Below the pieces are notes generated by a model. It was not told the origin of the DNA and made no database searches. It saw only the letters and a program-made list of their open reading frames with translations. From Arthrobacter sp. Leaf137 (lineage in GTDB: Bacteria > Actinomycetota > Actinomycetes > Actinomycetales > Micrococcaceae), in NCBI RefSeq assembly GCF_001423525.1, contig NZ_LMOI01000019.1:62001-126000 (forward strand): DNA of 64,000 nucleotides. Reading direction: 5' to 3'. The position numbers were made by a program, and so were the translations under genes. The first letter of the stretch is position 1. Each line of letters begins with the position of its first letter. Of the stretch, positions 55,581 to 64,000 are shown one piece after another.

Positions 55581-56309
55581 CTAGGCGGCAGTGGGTCCGC
55601 CGTCCTTGGCTGCCGGTGCGAGGAATGCCGGACCGCCGGTTGAGCTGTCCCGGGCACCGGAGGGGCCGCCGTCCAGCCACTCGTCCACTTCCGTGGCGTC
55701 CTTGCGGGCCAGGTGCTTGTGCCACCAGCGCAGCATGTGGTCCAGGAGGACACCCAGGACGATGGCGAACACCACGGCGATGCCGGCGCTGAGCAGCGGG
55801 TTGTGATGCAGCCAGGGGAACGAGCTGGCCAGCAGGCCGATGCCGATGGAGTAGCCCACCCAGGTGAGGCAGGCGAAGGCGTCAAGGACAAAGAAGCGGC
55901 GGTGGCCGAACCCAGTGCTGCCCGCCACGTAGTTGACTGCCACCCGGCCCCAGGGAATGTAGCGTGCGGTGAAGATCAGTACCGCGCCACGCTTATCCAG
56001 TTCGTAGCGCGCCCAGCTGAAGACCTTCCGGACCCTGGGCCTGCGCATCCACTTCCACCGGTCCAGGCCGATTTTGCGGCCGAGCATGAAAGCCATGTTG
56101 TCTCCGGCCATGGCGCCGATCAGCGCGGTGGCACCAAGGATCCACATGTTGGGTTCGCCGCTGTGCCGGGAGAAGGCCGCCAGGGCGACGATGAGGGTCT
56201 CACTGGGGACCACCATCGCGAAGCCGTCCACGAAAAAGAACACCAAGAGGACCGGGTAGATCCACCACTGGCCCGCTGCATGGAGCACGGCCTCATTAAT
56301 AAACTCCAC
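55581..56309 (-). CDS. DedA family (SNARE-associated/VTT) membrane protein, copy 1
   Basis: A 242-residue DedA/VTT-domain protein; relatives act as undecaprenyl-phosphate or phospholipid flippases. It carries VDGFAMVVPSETLIVALAAF, GAMAGDNMAFMLGRKIG and the R-x3-G-R motif TARYIPWGRVAVNYVAGSTG. The last 45 residues are a polar tail. GTG 56309 has AGGAG nine bases upstream. A second, shorter paralogue lies 240 bases upstream on the same strand. Confidence 0.92.
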   Translation of the reverse strand: MEFINEAVLHAAGQWWIYPVLLVFFFVDGFAMVVPSETLIVALAAFSRHSGEPNMWILGATALIGAMAGDNMAFMLGRKIGLDRWKWMRRPRVRKVFSWARYELDKRGAVLIFTARYIPWGRVAVNYVAGSTGFGHRRFFVLDAFACLTWVGYSIGIGLLASSFPWLHHNPLLSAGIAVVFAIVLGVLLDHMLRWWHKHLARKDATEVDEWLDGGPSGARDSSTGGPAFLAPAAKDGGPTAA

Positions 56310-56549
56310 GCAGTCTTGCTCCTAGACAAAAATGCCGCTGCCATAGCGACGCAGCCAAAGCGGAAATCGTTCCTAAGTGTCCCACGGCAGAGGCGTCGTT
56401 CGCTACGCCCCCGCCCCGGGAACACCACTGCAACGCTATCCCGGCAGTACCTGCCCAGGCGTCGTCCCAGCGGCTGATCTTGGCGCCGTCCGGGCCTCCT
56501 CCCCCGGGTGGAGACGGGGGTGCCGCGGGACGGGTTTCCGCCGCCTGGA
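56310..56549. other. Spacer between the two DedA genes
   Basis: About 240 bases, GC-rich, no credible gene. The AGGAG site of the downstream DedA gene is near 56318-56322. I see no strong terminator or palindrome. Confidence 0.4.
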
Positions 56550-57179
56550 TCAGGCTTCGGGTTCGCGAATCCGGTCCACGACGTTGGGCTTGCCCCGGAG
56601 CTTGTTGATCATCAGGTCCACGATGATGCCCAGCGCCACGGCGCAGACGATGGCGATGGCGGCGCCCAGGAGGTGGTTCTCCTCGAACCACTGCCCGAAA
56701 AACAGCCCGATACCCACCGAGTAGGCCGCCCACAGGACGGCGGACAGGCAGGTAAGGCCAACAAAGCGCAGGTGGTGGTAGTGGGTCGCCCCGGCCGTCA
56801 GGTTGACGGCAACGCGGCCAATGGGGACAAACCTCGCCACGAGGATCAGCGAGGCAGGCCGCTTGCGCAGTTCCGCGCCGGCCCACCGGAACGCTCCCTG
56901 CATGCGCTGGCCACGCATCCAGGCCCATCGGGTGGTGCCGACCTTCCGGCCGATCAGGTAGGCGATGTTATCCCCGGCGAACGCGCCCAGCGCAGCAACG
57001 GCCATCAGGACGTAGGGGTTGGGCACGTCCGCCGTGGCGGCCACGGCCGCGAGGCCCACCACGACGGATTCGCTGGGGATGGGAGGGAAGAAGCCGTCAA
57101 TGACGCAGCAGGCCAGGACGAGGAACAGTACCCAGGGTTGTCCGGCTGCCGCGAGGATGAAGTCATTGATGGCCTGCAT
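56550..57179 (-). CDS. DedA family (SNARE-associated/VTT) membrane protein, copy 2
   Basis: A 209-residue DedA/VTT protein. It shows VIDGFFPPIPSESVVVGLAA, GAFAGDNIAYLIGRKVG and VARFVPIGRVAVNLTAGATH, parallel to the sequences of its downstream paralogue. It starts six bases after the deoA stop, so it may be the tail of the nucleoside operon. A TAGCAT element overlapping the deoA stop, eight bases before the ATG, offers a separate promoter. Confidence 0.92.
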   Translation of the reverse strand: MQAINDFILAAAGQPWVLFLVLACCVIDGFFPPIPSESVVVGLAAVAATADVPNPYVLMAVAALGAFAGDNIAYLIGRKVGTTRWAWMRGQRMQGAFRWAGAELRKRPASLILVARFVPIGRVAVNLTAGATHYHHLRFVGLTCLSAVLWAAYSVGIGLFFGQWFEENHLLGAAIAIVCAVALGIIVDLMINKLRGKPNVVDRIREPEA

Positions 57180-57185
57180 AGCTTT

Positions 57186-58517
57186 CTATGCTATTCGGTC
57201 AATGATCAACTGCTGTGCCGGCCGCGACCCCTCCGGTGCGATCACCACTGCGTGCTCCAGCGCCTCCTTTGCCCGGTCGAAACGTTCAGGGGTGTCCGTG
57301 AGCAGGGTCATCAGCGGTTCGCCGGCCCGGACCACCGCACCCGGCTTGGCATGCATGCGCACCCCTGCGCCGGCCTGAACGGCATCCTCCTTGCGGGCAC
57401 GCCCGGCGCCCAGGCGCCAAGCCGCAACGCCCACGGAGAGGGCATCCAGTTCCACCAGGACGCCATCGGCGGGAGCGTAGACCACCTCCGACTCCCGGGC
57501 CACCGGCAGCTTCGCGGCGGGGTCCCCGCCCTGGGCCCGGATCATGCTGTTCCAGACGTCCATGGCGCGCCCGTCCTTGAGCGCTGCGGCCGGATCGGCG
57601 TCGCGCACTCCTGCGCAGGCGAGCATTTCCTCGGCGAGCCTGACCGTCAGTTCGACGACGTCGGCCGGGCCGCCGCCCGCCAGCACCTCCACCGATTCCT
57701 CAACTTCAATCGCGTTCCCGGCGGTCAGGCCGAGCGGGGTGCCCATGTTGGTGAGCAGTGCCACCGTGTTCACGCCGGCGTCCTGGCCGAGGGCCACCAT
57801 TGTTTCCGCCAGCTCGCGGGCCTTCGCCTCGTCCTTCATGAAGGCGCCGCTGCCCACCTTCACATCGAGCACGAGGGAGCCGGTGCCCTCGGCGATTTTC
57901 TTGCTCATGATGGACGAGGCAATCAGCGGGATGGCCTCCACCGTGCCGGTCACGTCACGCAGCGCGTACAGCTTCTTGTCTGCCGGGGCCAGGCCTGCCC
58001 CGGCGGCGCAGATGACGGCACCCACGTCCTGGAGCTGGGCGAGTATTTCGTCGTTACTCAGGGACGCCCGCCAGCCGGGGATCGATTCCAGCTTGTCCAG
58101 GGTGCCGCCGGTATGCCCCAGGCCGCGGCCGGACAGCTGCGGGACAGCGACGCCGAACACCGCCACCAGCGGGGCCAGCGGCAGGGTGATCTTGTCTCCC
58201 ACGCCACCGGTGGAGTGCTTGTCCGACGTGTATTTCAGGCCGCCGTCGGGGCGGCGAAGGCTGGAGAAGTCCATCCGTTCACCGGATGCAATCATCGCGG
58301 CCGTCCAGCGCGCAATCTCGGTGCGGTCCATGCCGTTGAGCAGGATGGCCATGTTCAGCGCGGCCATCTGCTCATCCGCGATGACGCCGCGGGTGTAGGC
58401 ATCGATGGTCCAGTCGATCTGCTCCGGGCTCAGCGTGCCTTTGTCCCGCTTGACGCGGATGATGTCGACGGCGTCAAAGGCTTCGGCAATTTTGTCCGTT
58501 GCGCGGGTCTCTGTCAT
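57186..58517 (-). CDS. deoA: Thymidine phosphorylase
   Basis: A 443-residue pyrimidine-nucleoside phosphorylase that splits thymidine or deoxyuridine with phosphate into base and deoxyribose-1-phosphate. The family signature SGRGLGHTGGTLDKLE is at about residues 127-142. KYTSDKHSTGGVGDKITLPL and DVKVGSGAFMKDEAKA supply phosphate and substrate contacts. ATG 58517 overlaps the cdd stop (ATGA), with GGAGGAA upstream. It is the catabolic end of the operon importing nucleosides. Confidence 0.95.
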   Translation of the reverse strand: MTETRATDKIAEAFDAVDIIRVKRDKGTLSPEQIDWTIDAYTRGVIADEQMAALNMAILLNGMDRTEIARWTAAMIASGERMDFSSLRRPDGGLKYTSDKHSTGGVGDKITLPLAPLVAVFGVAVPQLSGRGLGHTGGTLDKLESIPGWRASLSNDEILAQLQDVGAVICAAGAGLAPADKKLYALRDVTGTVEAIPLIASSIMSKKIAEGTGSLVLDVKVGSGAFMKDEAKARELAETMVALGQDAGVNTVALLTNMGTPLGLTAGNAIEVEESVEVLAGGGPADVVELTVRLAEEMLACAGVRDADPAAALKDGRAMDVWNSMIRAQGGDPAAKLPVARESEVVYAPADGVLVELDALSVGVAAWRLGAGRARKEDAVQAGAGVRMHAKPGAVVRAGEPLMTLLTDTPERFDRAKEALEHAVVIAPEGSRPAQQLIIDRIA

Positions 58518-58915
58518 CGGGTTTCCTCCAGGTGTTCGGGACCGAAGGCGTCAGGAAGGACCTGGTCCATGGTCTTGATTCCTTGGGTGGTCATGAGCTC
58601 CATGTCCGGAGCACGGAATTCGTACAGCAATTGCCGGCAACGCCCGCACGGCATCAGCACGTTGCCGGTACCGTCCACGCAATAGAAGGCACGGAGGCTG
58701 CCGCCTCCGGTCATCTGGAGGTTGCCCACCAGGGCGCACTCGGCGCAGAGCGTCAGGCCGTAGCTGGCGTTCTCCACGTTGCAGCCACTGACGATCCGGC
58801 CGTCCCCGGTGAGGGCCGCAGCCCCCACCGGGAATTTGGAATAGGGCGCGTAGGCCTTGCGCATGGCATCGACGGCGGCCGCCTCCAGCGCAGGCCAGTC
58901 AACAGTGTTCCCCAC
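58514..58915 (-). CDS. cdd: Cytidine deaminase
   Basis: A 133-residue homotetrameric zinc cytidine deaminase, forming uridine from cytidine. It begins VDWPALEAAAVDAMRKAYAPYSKFPVGAA. The zinc site is CNVENASYGLTLCAECA (Cys-Ala-Glu) and LMPCGRCRQLLYEF (PCxxC). GTG 58915 lies six bases after the stop of the permease gene, and the stop overlaps deoA. The position between nucleoside permeases and deoA fits a salvage operon. Confidence 0.96.
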   Translation of the reverse strand: MGNTVDWPALEAAAVDAMRKAYAPYSKFPVGAAALTGDGRIVSGCNVENASYGLTLCAECALVGNLQMTGGGSLRAFYCVDGTGNVLMPCGRCRQLLYEFRAPDMELMTTQGIKTMDQVLPDAFGPEHLEETR

Positions 58916-58920
58916 GCCGG

Positions 58921-60243
58921 TCAGCCCTTGACGTACGGTATGCCGCTGGCCGCCGGCCCCCGGGACCTGCCCACCAGGCCGGCAACGGCCAGGACAGTCA
59001 CCAGGTACGGGAGCATGGCCATGAACTGGCTGGGAACCGGGGTGCCAATGATGGTGACGATGCTCTGCAGGTTGTCGGCGAAGCCGAACAGCAGGGCTGC
59101 GAAGAACGCTCCGATGGGGTTCCACCTGCCGAAGATGAGTGCAGCCAGGGCGATGAACCCGCGGCCGCCGGAGATCTCCTTGGTGAAGCTGTCGATGGCC
59201 ACCAGGGTGAAGAACGATCCTCCGATTCCGGCTACGGCACCGCCCAGCGTGACGTTCCAGAACCGGGTGGCGTTGACGTTGATCCCCAGGGTGTCGGCGG
59301 CCTGGGGGTGCTCGCCCACTGCGCGGACCCGCAGCCCCCAGCGCGTCTTGAACAGGCCCACCCAGACCACCAGGACGGCCACGTACATCAGGTACCCCAC
59401 CAGCGACTGGCGGAACAGGATGGGTCCGATGATGGGAACCTCGGACAGGATGGGGATCTCGATGATGTCCAGCCCCGGCGGCGAGTTGAACCGGGCTTTG
59501 TCCTCCTGCATCACGGTGCTGAAGAGGAAGCCGGTGACGCCGGAGACGAGGACGTTCAGGACCACGCCGACGATGATCTGGTTGACCAGGTACTTGATGC
59601 TGAACAGGGCCAGCACCATGGACACCACGGCGCCGGCAACAGCCGCGGCTGCCAGGCCGATGAAGGGGTTCTGCGTCATGGTGGCAACGATGGCGGCGGT
59701 GAAGGCGCCACCGAGCAACTGGCCTTCGATGGCGATGTTGACCACGCCTACGCGTTCGCAAAGGACGCCGGAGAGCGAACCGAACACCAGCGGGACGGCC
59801 AGGGTGACCGAGCCGGCGATCAGGCCTGCCAGCGAGATGCTGGGGGTGCGGGCGCCGCCCACCACCCAGATCAGGAACGCGGCCACGAACAGGACGATGA
59901 AGGTGACGGTGAGCCAGCCGGGGGCGGGGCGTCCCTTGGTCTTGAGGTAGACGGCGTACGCGGCGAGCGCCAGGAGCAGCACCGACAGCACGATGCCGCC
60001 GCCGAAGGCGTTGACCTCCAGGGCTGGCAACTGGAAGAAGTCGCTTCCGGTGGAGATGCCGAAGCTGGCCGTCTTGTTGGGGCCGAGGAGTCCAAAGAAC
60101 ACGAGGGCGATCAGCCCGAAGGCGGCCAGCAGGACGGGGGTCTTCCAGCTCACAGGCTTGGCTGAGGTGGCTGCCGCTCCGCTGTCCGCCGCGGCGTTGT
60201 CCGGCTGCGGGTTGCCCGGCCGGGATGAAACTGTTGTGCTCAT
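58921..60243 (-). CDS. BMP-type nucleoside ABC transporter permease (second subunit)
   Basis: A 440-residue permease of the BPD_transp_2 family, YufQ-like. A polar N-terminus and two extra helices precede the core. The core includes LCERVGVVNIAIEGQLLGGA, VVSMVLALFSIKYLVNQIIVG, LRVRAVGEHPQAADTLGINV (ATPase contact) and IFGRWNPIGAFFAALLFGFA. ATG 60243 overlaps the first permease stop (ATGA). It most likely imports nucleosides together with the BMP lipoprotein. Confidence 0.93.
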   Translation of the reverse strand: MSTTVSSRPGNPQPDNAAADSGAAATSAKPVSWKTPVLLAAFGLIALVFFGLLGPNKTASFGISTGSDFFQLPALEVNAFGGGIVLSVLLLALAAYAVYLKTKGRPAPGWLTVTFIVLFVAAFLIWVVGGARTPSISLAGLIAGSVTLAVPLVFGSLSGVLCERVGVVNIAIEGQLLGGAFTAAIVATMTQNPFIGLAAAAVAGAVVSMVLALFSIKYLVNQIIVGVVLNVLVSGVTGFLFSTVMQEDKARFNSPPGLDIIEIPILSEVPIIGPILFRQSLVGYLMYVAVLVVWVGLFKTRWGLRVRAVGEHPQAADTLGINVNATRFWNVTLGGAVAGIGGSFFTLVAIDSFTKEISGGRGFIALAALIFGRWNPIGAFFAALLFGFADNLQSIVTIIGTPVPSQFMAMLPYLVTVLAVAGLVGRSRGPAASGIPYVKG

Positions 60244-61628
60244 GCTGCACCTCCGGTAGTGGCTGCCTTCGTGGACTTCGCGGCGCGGACGGGCTTCTTC
60301 CGCCGCGGGTTGAGCCCGAAGACGGCGCGCACCAGCGGCGGCGCAGCGATGAAGAGGACGATGAGCGACTGGACAACCTGGACGATGTCGATGGGCGTGC
60401 CGGTCTGGATCTGCATCTGGACGGCTCCGGCGCGGAAGGCGCCGAACAGCAGCCCGGCTGCGAAGGTGCCCCACGGCGTCGAGCGTCCCAGGAGGGCGAC
60501 GGTGATGGCATCGAAGCCGTAGGTGGCTGCCACGCCGTCCGTGAGGACTTTTTCGGTGCCGGCCACCTGGGCCACGCCGGACATGCCGGCCAGCCCGCCG
60601 GCGATGGCCATCACCAGGATGGTGGAGCGGGACACGTTGATGCCGGCCGTCTGGGCAGCCTTGGGGTTGGCACCCACGGCGCGGAACTCGAAGCCGACCG
60701 TGGACCGGTTCAGGAGCCACCAGACCAGGACGGTGGCACCGATGGCGAGGACGAAGCCAAGGTGGAGCCGGTACTGGCTGCCGAAAATCTGCGGGTACAC
60801 GGCGGACGGATCCAGGATGGGTGAGATGGGGTTCGACTCCCCCGGCCGCTGGAAGGCCGGAGTGTTCAGCAGGTACCGCAGGAAGTAGAGGGCGATGTAG
60901 TTGAACATAATTGTGAGGATGACCTCATGGGCGCCCGTGCGGGCCTTCAGCACGCCGACGAGGCCGCCCCAGAGCGCGCCGCCGACGATGCCCGCCACCA
61001 GGACCAGCAGCAGGTGCAGGCCCAGCGGGAGGTGCAGTGCGAAGCCAACCCAGGCGGCAAGGATGCCGGCCACAATGATTTGGCCCTGGGCGCCGATGTT
61101 GAAGAGCCCTGCCCGGAAGGCAAGCGCCACTCCCAGGCCGGCGGTGATCAGCGGCGTGGCGATGGTGAGGGTCTCCATGAACGGAGCGAACTGGGCTGCC
61201 ACACTGTTGCCGCGGGGGTTGAACACGGCCCCTTGGAACAGGGCGATATAGGAGCGGGTGGCGGCGTTCCAGACGGCGGTCAGGAAGTCGGCGGGGCGGG
61301 CGAAGAAGTAGCCGGCTGTGGAGGCCACCCGCGTGTCGGTGCTGGCAATGAGCAGGCCGCCGATGACGAGGGCCAGGAACACCGCCAGGACCGACACCAT
61401 GCCGCTGCCGGTGAAGATCTTGCGGAGCAGCGTGTCAGGGCCGCCGGGCAGCTGCCCGCTTTGGGCGCTGGCAGGGACGGCCGAGGGCCCCATGGCGCCG
61501 CCGGCTGTGTCCACGGAGACGACGGCGGCGGTTTCCTCGGCGGCAAGGCTGGCCTGGTGCGGTTTGGCAGGCTGGGTGTCACCCTGCCCTTCGCCGGCAG
61601 TTCGTTTGGGGGGATGCTGCTCAGACAT
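60240..61628 (-). CDS. BMP-type nucleoside ABC transporter permease (first subunit)
   Basis: A 462-residue permease, YufP-like. About 75 polar N-terminal residues are followed by the membrane core: TPLITAGLGVALAFRAGLFN, GAQGQIIVAGILAAWVGFAL, GAHEVILTIMFNYIALYFLR and FRAVGANPKAAQTAGINVSR (ATPase contact). ATG 61628 overlaps the ATPase gene by eight bases. The long N-terminal extension is Gly/Ala/Ser/Pro-rich and probably disordered. Confidence 0.93.
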   Translation of the reverse strand: MSEQHPPKRTAGEGQGDTQPAKPHQASLAAEETAAVVSVDTAGGAMGPSAVPASAQSGQLPGGPDTLLRKIFTGSGMVSVLAVFLALVIGGLLIASTDTRVASTAGYFFARPADFLTAVWNAATRSYIALFQGAVFNPRGNSVAAQFAPFMETLTIATPLITAGLGVALAFRAGLFNIGAQGQIIVAGILAAWVGFALHLPLGLHLLLVLVAGIVGGALWGGLVGVLKARTGAHEVILTIMFNYIALYFLRYLLNTPAFQRPGESNPISPILDPSAVYPQIFGSQYRLHLGFVLAIGATVLVWWLLNRSTVGFEFRAVGANPKAAQTAGINVSRSTILVMAIAGGLAGMSGVAQVAGTEKVLTDGVAATYGFDAITVALLGRSTPWGTFAAGLLFGAFRAGAVQMQIQTGTPIDIVQVVQSLIVLFIAAPPLVRAVFGLNPRRKKPVRAAKSTKAATTGGAA

Positions 61629-63195
61629 GGTCGCCTCCCTCGGCGTCGGAGGTGGGGGCCGGGCGGCTGGCGGCCGGCTGGGGTTGGGCCTGTTCATCCG
61701 GGTGGATTCCGGCCATCATCAGGCCGAGGACGTCGCGGCCGGTGCCGGCGGGAACGATGCCCACCAGCTTGCCCTTGTACAGCACGGCGATGCGGTCAGC
61801 GAGTTCCATGACCTCATCGAGTTCAGTACTGATGATCATCACCGGGGTGCCCTGGTCGCGTTCGGCGACGATGCGCCGGTGCAGGAATTCGATGGAGCCG
61901 ACGTCCACGCCGCGGGTGGGCTGGGAAGCGATGAACAGGCGCAGGGGGCGGGAAAGCTCCCGGGCCATCACCACCTTTTGCTGGTTGCCGCCGGACAGTG
62001 TCCCGGCGGCCGCGGCTGCGGAGGGTGTGCGGACATCGAATTCGTCGATGCGGGCTTTGGCGTTTTCGAGGATCCTGGCCGGGCTCATGCTGATGCCCTT
62101 GGCGTAGGGAGGTTTGTCGTAAAGGTCCAGGACCAGGTTTTCGGCGACGGAGAAGGTTCCCACCAGGCCGTCCACCTTGCGGTCTTCGGGGACGAATCCG
62201 ACGCCGGCCTTCAGGACCTCCTTGACGGACCGGCCCAGGAGTTCCTTGCCGTCGAGGGTGATGGAGCCGGACACCCGGTCCTGGAGTCCCAGGATGGCTT
62301 CGGTGAGTTCGGTCTGGCCGTTGCCCTGGACGCCGGCGACGGCCAGGATTTCACCCCGGGCGATGTCGAAGCTGAGTCCGTCCACCACGTGCTGGCCGTT
62401 GTGGGCGATAACTGTCAGGTCCCGGACCTCGAAGGTCTTCTCCTGCGGCTTGGCGGGGGCCTTTTCGAGGGTGAGGCTGACGGCGCGGCCTACCATCATC
62501 GAGGCCAGGTCCGTGGTGGAAGCCGTGGGCTCCGCGGAGCCGACGACTTTGCCGCGCCGGATAACGGTAATGGTGTCCGAGACTTCCTTGACCTCACGCA
62601 ACTTGTGGGAAATGAAGACGATGGAGGTGCCGCCGGCCTTGAGCTGCCGCATGATGTCCAGGAGCTCGTCGGTTTCCTGCGGGGTGAGGACGGCGGTGGG
62701 CTCGTCAAGGATGAGGACCTTGGCGTTGCGGACCAGCGCCTTGATGATCTCAACCCGCTGCTGGACGCCGACGGGGAGGTCTTCCACCAAGGCATCTGGA
62801 TCGACGTCGAAGCCGTACTGGTCCGAGATTTCCCGGATCCGGCGCCTGGTTTCGTCCAGGTTGAGGAAGCCCGCCGCTTTGGTGGGTTCGGCGCCCAGGG
62901 CGACGTTTTCGGCGACGGTGAATACCGGGACAAGCATGAAGTGCTGGTGCACCATGCCGATGCCGGCCGCCATGGCGTCACCGGGGCCGCGGAAGGAGAC
63001 GGGTTTGCCGTCGATGAGGATTTCGCCGTCGGACGGCTCGTACAGCCCGTAGAGCACGTTCATCAGGGTGGATTTACCGGCCCCGTTTTCGCCCAGCAGG
63101 CAGTGGATCTGGCCGGACTCAACCACCACGTCGATGTGGTCGTTGGCGAGCAGGGTCCCAAAGCGTTTGGTGATGCCTCTGAGTTCAAGTTTCAA
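61621..63195 (-). CDS. BMP-type nucleoside ABC transporter ATP-binding protein (double NBD)
   Basis: A 524-residue ATPase with two nucleotide-binding domains, as in the sugar/nucleoside CUT2-like group. The first has LLGENGAGKSTLMNVLYGL, LPVGVQQRVEIIKALV and VLILDEPTAVLTP. The second has a degenerate Walker A (GVQGNGQTELTEAI), LSGGNQQKVVMARELS and FIASQPTRGVDVGS, where Gln replaces the catalytic Glu, as usual in this family. I prefer TTG 63195 (MKLELRGITKRFG); TTG 63207 would add four residues. A terminator separates it from the BMP gene upstream. Confidence 0.93.
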   Translation of the reverse strand: MKLELRGITKRFGTLLANDHIDVVVESGQIHCLLGENGAGKSTLMNVLYGLYEPSDGEILIDGKPVSFRGPGDAMAAGIGMVHQHFMLVPVFTVAENVALGAEPTKAAGFLNLDETRRRIREISDQYGFDVDPDALVEDLPVGVQQRVEIIKALVRNAKVLILDEPTAVLTPQETDELLDIMRQLKAGGTSIVFISHKLREVKEVSDTITVIRRGKVVGSAEPTASTTDLASMMVGRAVSLTLEKAPAKPQEKTFEVRDLTVIAHNGQHVVDGLSFDIARGEILAVAGVQGNGQTELTEAILGLQDRVSGSITLDGKELLGRSVKEVLKAGVGFVPEDRKVDGLVGTFSVAENLVLDLYDKPPYAKGISMSPARILENAKARIDEFDVRTPSAAAAAGTLSGGNQQKVVMARELSRPLRLFIASQPTRGVDVGSIEFLHRRIVAERDQGTPVMIISTELDEVMELADRIAVLYKGKLVGIVPAGTGRDVLGLMMAGIHPDEQAQPQPAASRPAPTSDAEGGDHV

Positions 63196-63319
63196 AACTC
63201 TGACCAATCTCGAAGCGTCCGGTGATCGACCGGACGGGATATGTGGCTGCAGCTCCAGCCTAGTGGGTGCAGCCGTCGGAGAGCCGGGCGGTGGCCCGAA
63301 AAAGGGATGCCAGCAAAAA

Positions 63320-63360
63320 GCGCCACTGCCGGCCAGTCAGGGACGGGCCGGCAGTGGCGC
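63320..63360 (-). terminator. Terminator between BMP gene and ABC operon
   Basis: A 15-base perfect stem (63320-63334 and 63346-63360), loop 11. On the minus strand TTTTTG follows. It lies 12 bases after the BMP stop; partial read-through would give more binding protein than membrane subunits. Confidence 0.92.
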
Positions 63361-63372
63361 CAAGTGCGAGGG

Positions 63373-64000
63373 TCAGGCCTTGGGGCTCGCGGCGGATTCG
63401 ACCTTCAGTTTGCCGTCCACGATGTCCTTCTTGATCTGGTCCAGTTCAGACTTCAGGTCCGCGGGAACCTGGGAATCGAAGTCGTGGAACGGTGCCAGCT
63501 GCACGCCGTCGTTGGCGAGGGTGCCAACGTAGGGGGTGTTGCTGAACTTGCCGTCCTTGTCTTCCTTCACCACGGTTTCCACGGCCTCGCCCATCTGCTT
63601 CATGACCGAGGAGAGCATGATCTCCTTGTAGTCCGGGGCAGTGAGGAAGCCGTCGGAGTCAACCCAGATCAGCTTGACGTCCTTGCCGGCATTCTTGGCT
63701 TCCTGCAGGGCAGCGCCTGCACCCTTGCCCACGGGCCCGGCCACCGGCATGACGATGTCGGCGCCCTGGTCCAGGAAGTTCCGGGTGAGCTGCTTTCCGA
63801 CGTCCTGCTTTTCGAAGTCGCCGGTGAAACTGCCGTCCTGGGCGTCCTTGTTCCAGCCAAGGAGCTTGACGTCCTTGCCCTTCTTTTCGTTGTAGTACTT
63901 CACGCCGTCCGCGTAGCCGTCCATGAAGATGGTGACGGTGGGGATCTTGATGCCGCCGAAGGTGGCCACGGTCCCCGTCTTGGTGGTGCCTGCGGCGAGG
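63373..64000 (-). CDS. BMP family nucleoside-binding lipoprotein, N-terminal part outside window
   Basis: About 209 C-terminal residues of a BMP/PnrA-type binding protein; the start and lipobox are beyond the window. Visible family motifs are ATFGGIKIPTVTIFMDGYAD, KLLGWNKDAQDGSFTGDF, DQGADIVMPVAGPVGKGAG and LIWVDSDGFLTAPDYKEIML. BMP proteins of this type usually bind purine or pyrimidine nucleosides, which suits the downstream cdd and deoA genes. It is followed by a terminator and the transporter operon. Confidence 0.93.
   Translation of the reverse strand, partial: LAAGTTKTGTVATFGGIKIPTVTIFMDGYADGVKYYNEKKGKDVKLLGWNKDAQDGSFTGDFEKQDVGKQLTRNFLDQGADIVMPVAGPVGKGAGAALQEAKNAGKDVKLIWVDSDGFLTAPDYKEIMLSSVMKQMGEAVETVVKEDKDGKFSNTPYVGTLANDGVQLAPFHDFDSQVPADLKSELDQIKKDIVDGKLKVESAASPKA

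Noticed and set aside
56508..58685. A 725-codon open frame on the plus strand
   Set aside because: It is antisense to DedA, deoA and cdd, all strongly supported by motifs.

Overview
The window is a contiguous, gene-dense stretch of high-GC actinobacterial chromosome. The gene content and order point to the Micrococcaceae (Arthrobacter / Pseudarthrobacter type). Diagnostic features are a WhiB regulator, a mycothiol S-conjugate amidase (Mca), LytR-CpsA-Psr and FemX cell-wall enzymes, and two gene blocks whose order is familiar from Mycobacterium: sahH ... DUF3499 / Zincin_1-like protein / whiB2, and mca / DUF4307 / greA / hemolysin III / Z-isoprenyl synthase. I see no insertion sequence, prophage, integrase or CRISPR array. 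Almost all DNA is coding, and start codons are often GTG or TTG.

Layout. 1-18.2 kb: ahcY (cut by the window edge), Trm112, DUF3499 and a degenerate zincin; an envelope pair (DUF5719 and a very large GT2 membrane protein); whiB; a TIGR03089 protein; GtrA; purK-purE-LCP; manA; FemX; glpX; DUF4245. 18.2-25.6 kb: beta-carbonic anhydrase, fumC, a TetR/DHA2 efflux pair, a Nudix hydrolase, a small A24 prepilin peptidase, a protein of unknown function and a GNAT. 25.6-31.8 kb: an unusual structured non-coding segment, PIN-PhoH, isoprenyl synthase, hemolysin III, a small membrane protein, mca, DUF4307 and greA. 31.8-39.5 kb: rhomboid, ilvA, AI-2E-family permease, galactose mutarotase, galT-galK and Bax inhibitor-1. 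39.5-45.5 kb: a branched-chain amino-acid-type ABC system (livH-M-G-F) with a convergent substrate-binding lipoprotein. 45.7-53.6 kb: a UAA-anticodon tRNA with a short variable loop, an ACT-GNAT fusion, type II NADH dehydrogenase, a mycosin-like subtilase, ppx/gppA, DUF501, ftsB/divIC and eno. 53.7-64 kb: mazG, adenosine deaminase, two DedA proteins and a nucleoside uptake/salvage operon (BMP lipoprotein, ATPase, two permeases, cdd, deoA).

How the genes work together. Three themes recur. Envelope building: LCP, FemX, manA, GT2/DUF5719, isoprenyl synthase, GtrA and ftsB. Purine/pyrimidine and methyl-cycle metabolism: ahcY, purKE, add, and the BMP-ABC-cdd-deoA operon. Central metabolism and respiration: glpX, fumC, eno, ndh and the galactose (Leloir) genes.

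Regulation visible in the DNA. At least seventeen genes have a TAnnnT element 6-8 bases before the start codon, the arrangement expected for leaderless transcripts. Two CRP/GlxR-like dyads lie upstream of livK and ndh, and a TetR operator precedes the efflux pair. Strong inverted-repeat terminators separate most transcription units.

No wholly new multi-gene system stands out. The best second-look items are the class-I-shaped UAA tRNA, the nested inverted repeats beside phoH, the LivH permease with an extracytoplasmic Ig-like domain, the ACT-GNAT fusion, the zincin-fold protein whose HExxH motif is replaced, the possible non-canonical start of the GT2 gene, and a terminator-like hairpin in the greA leader.
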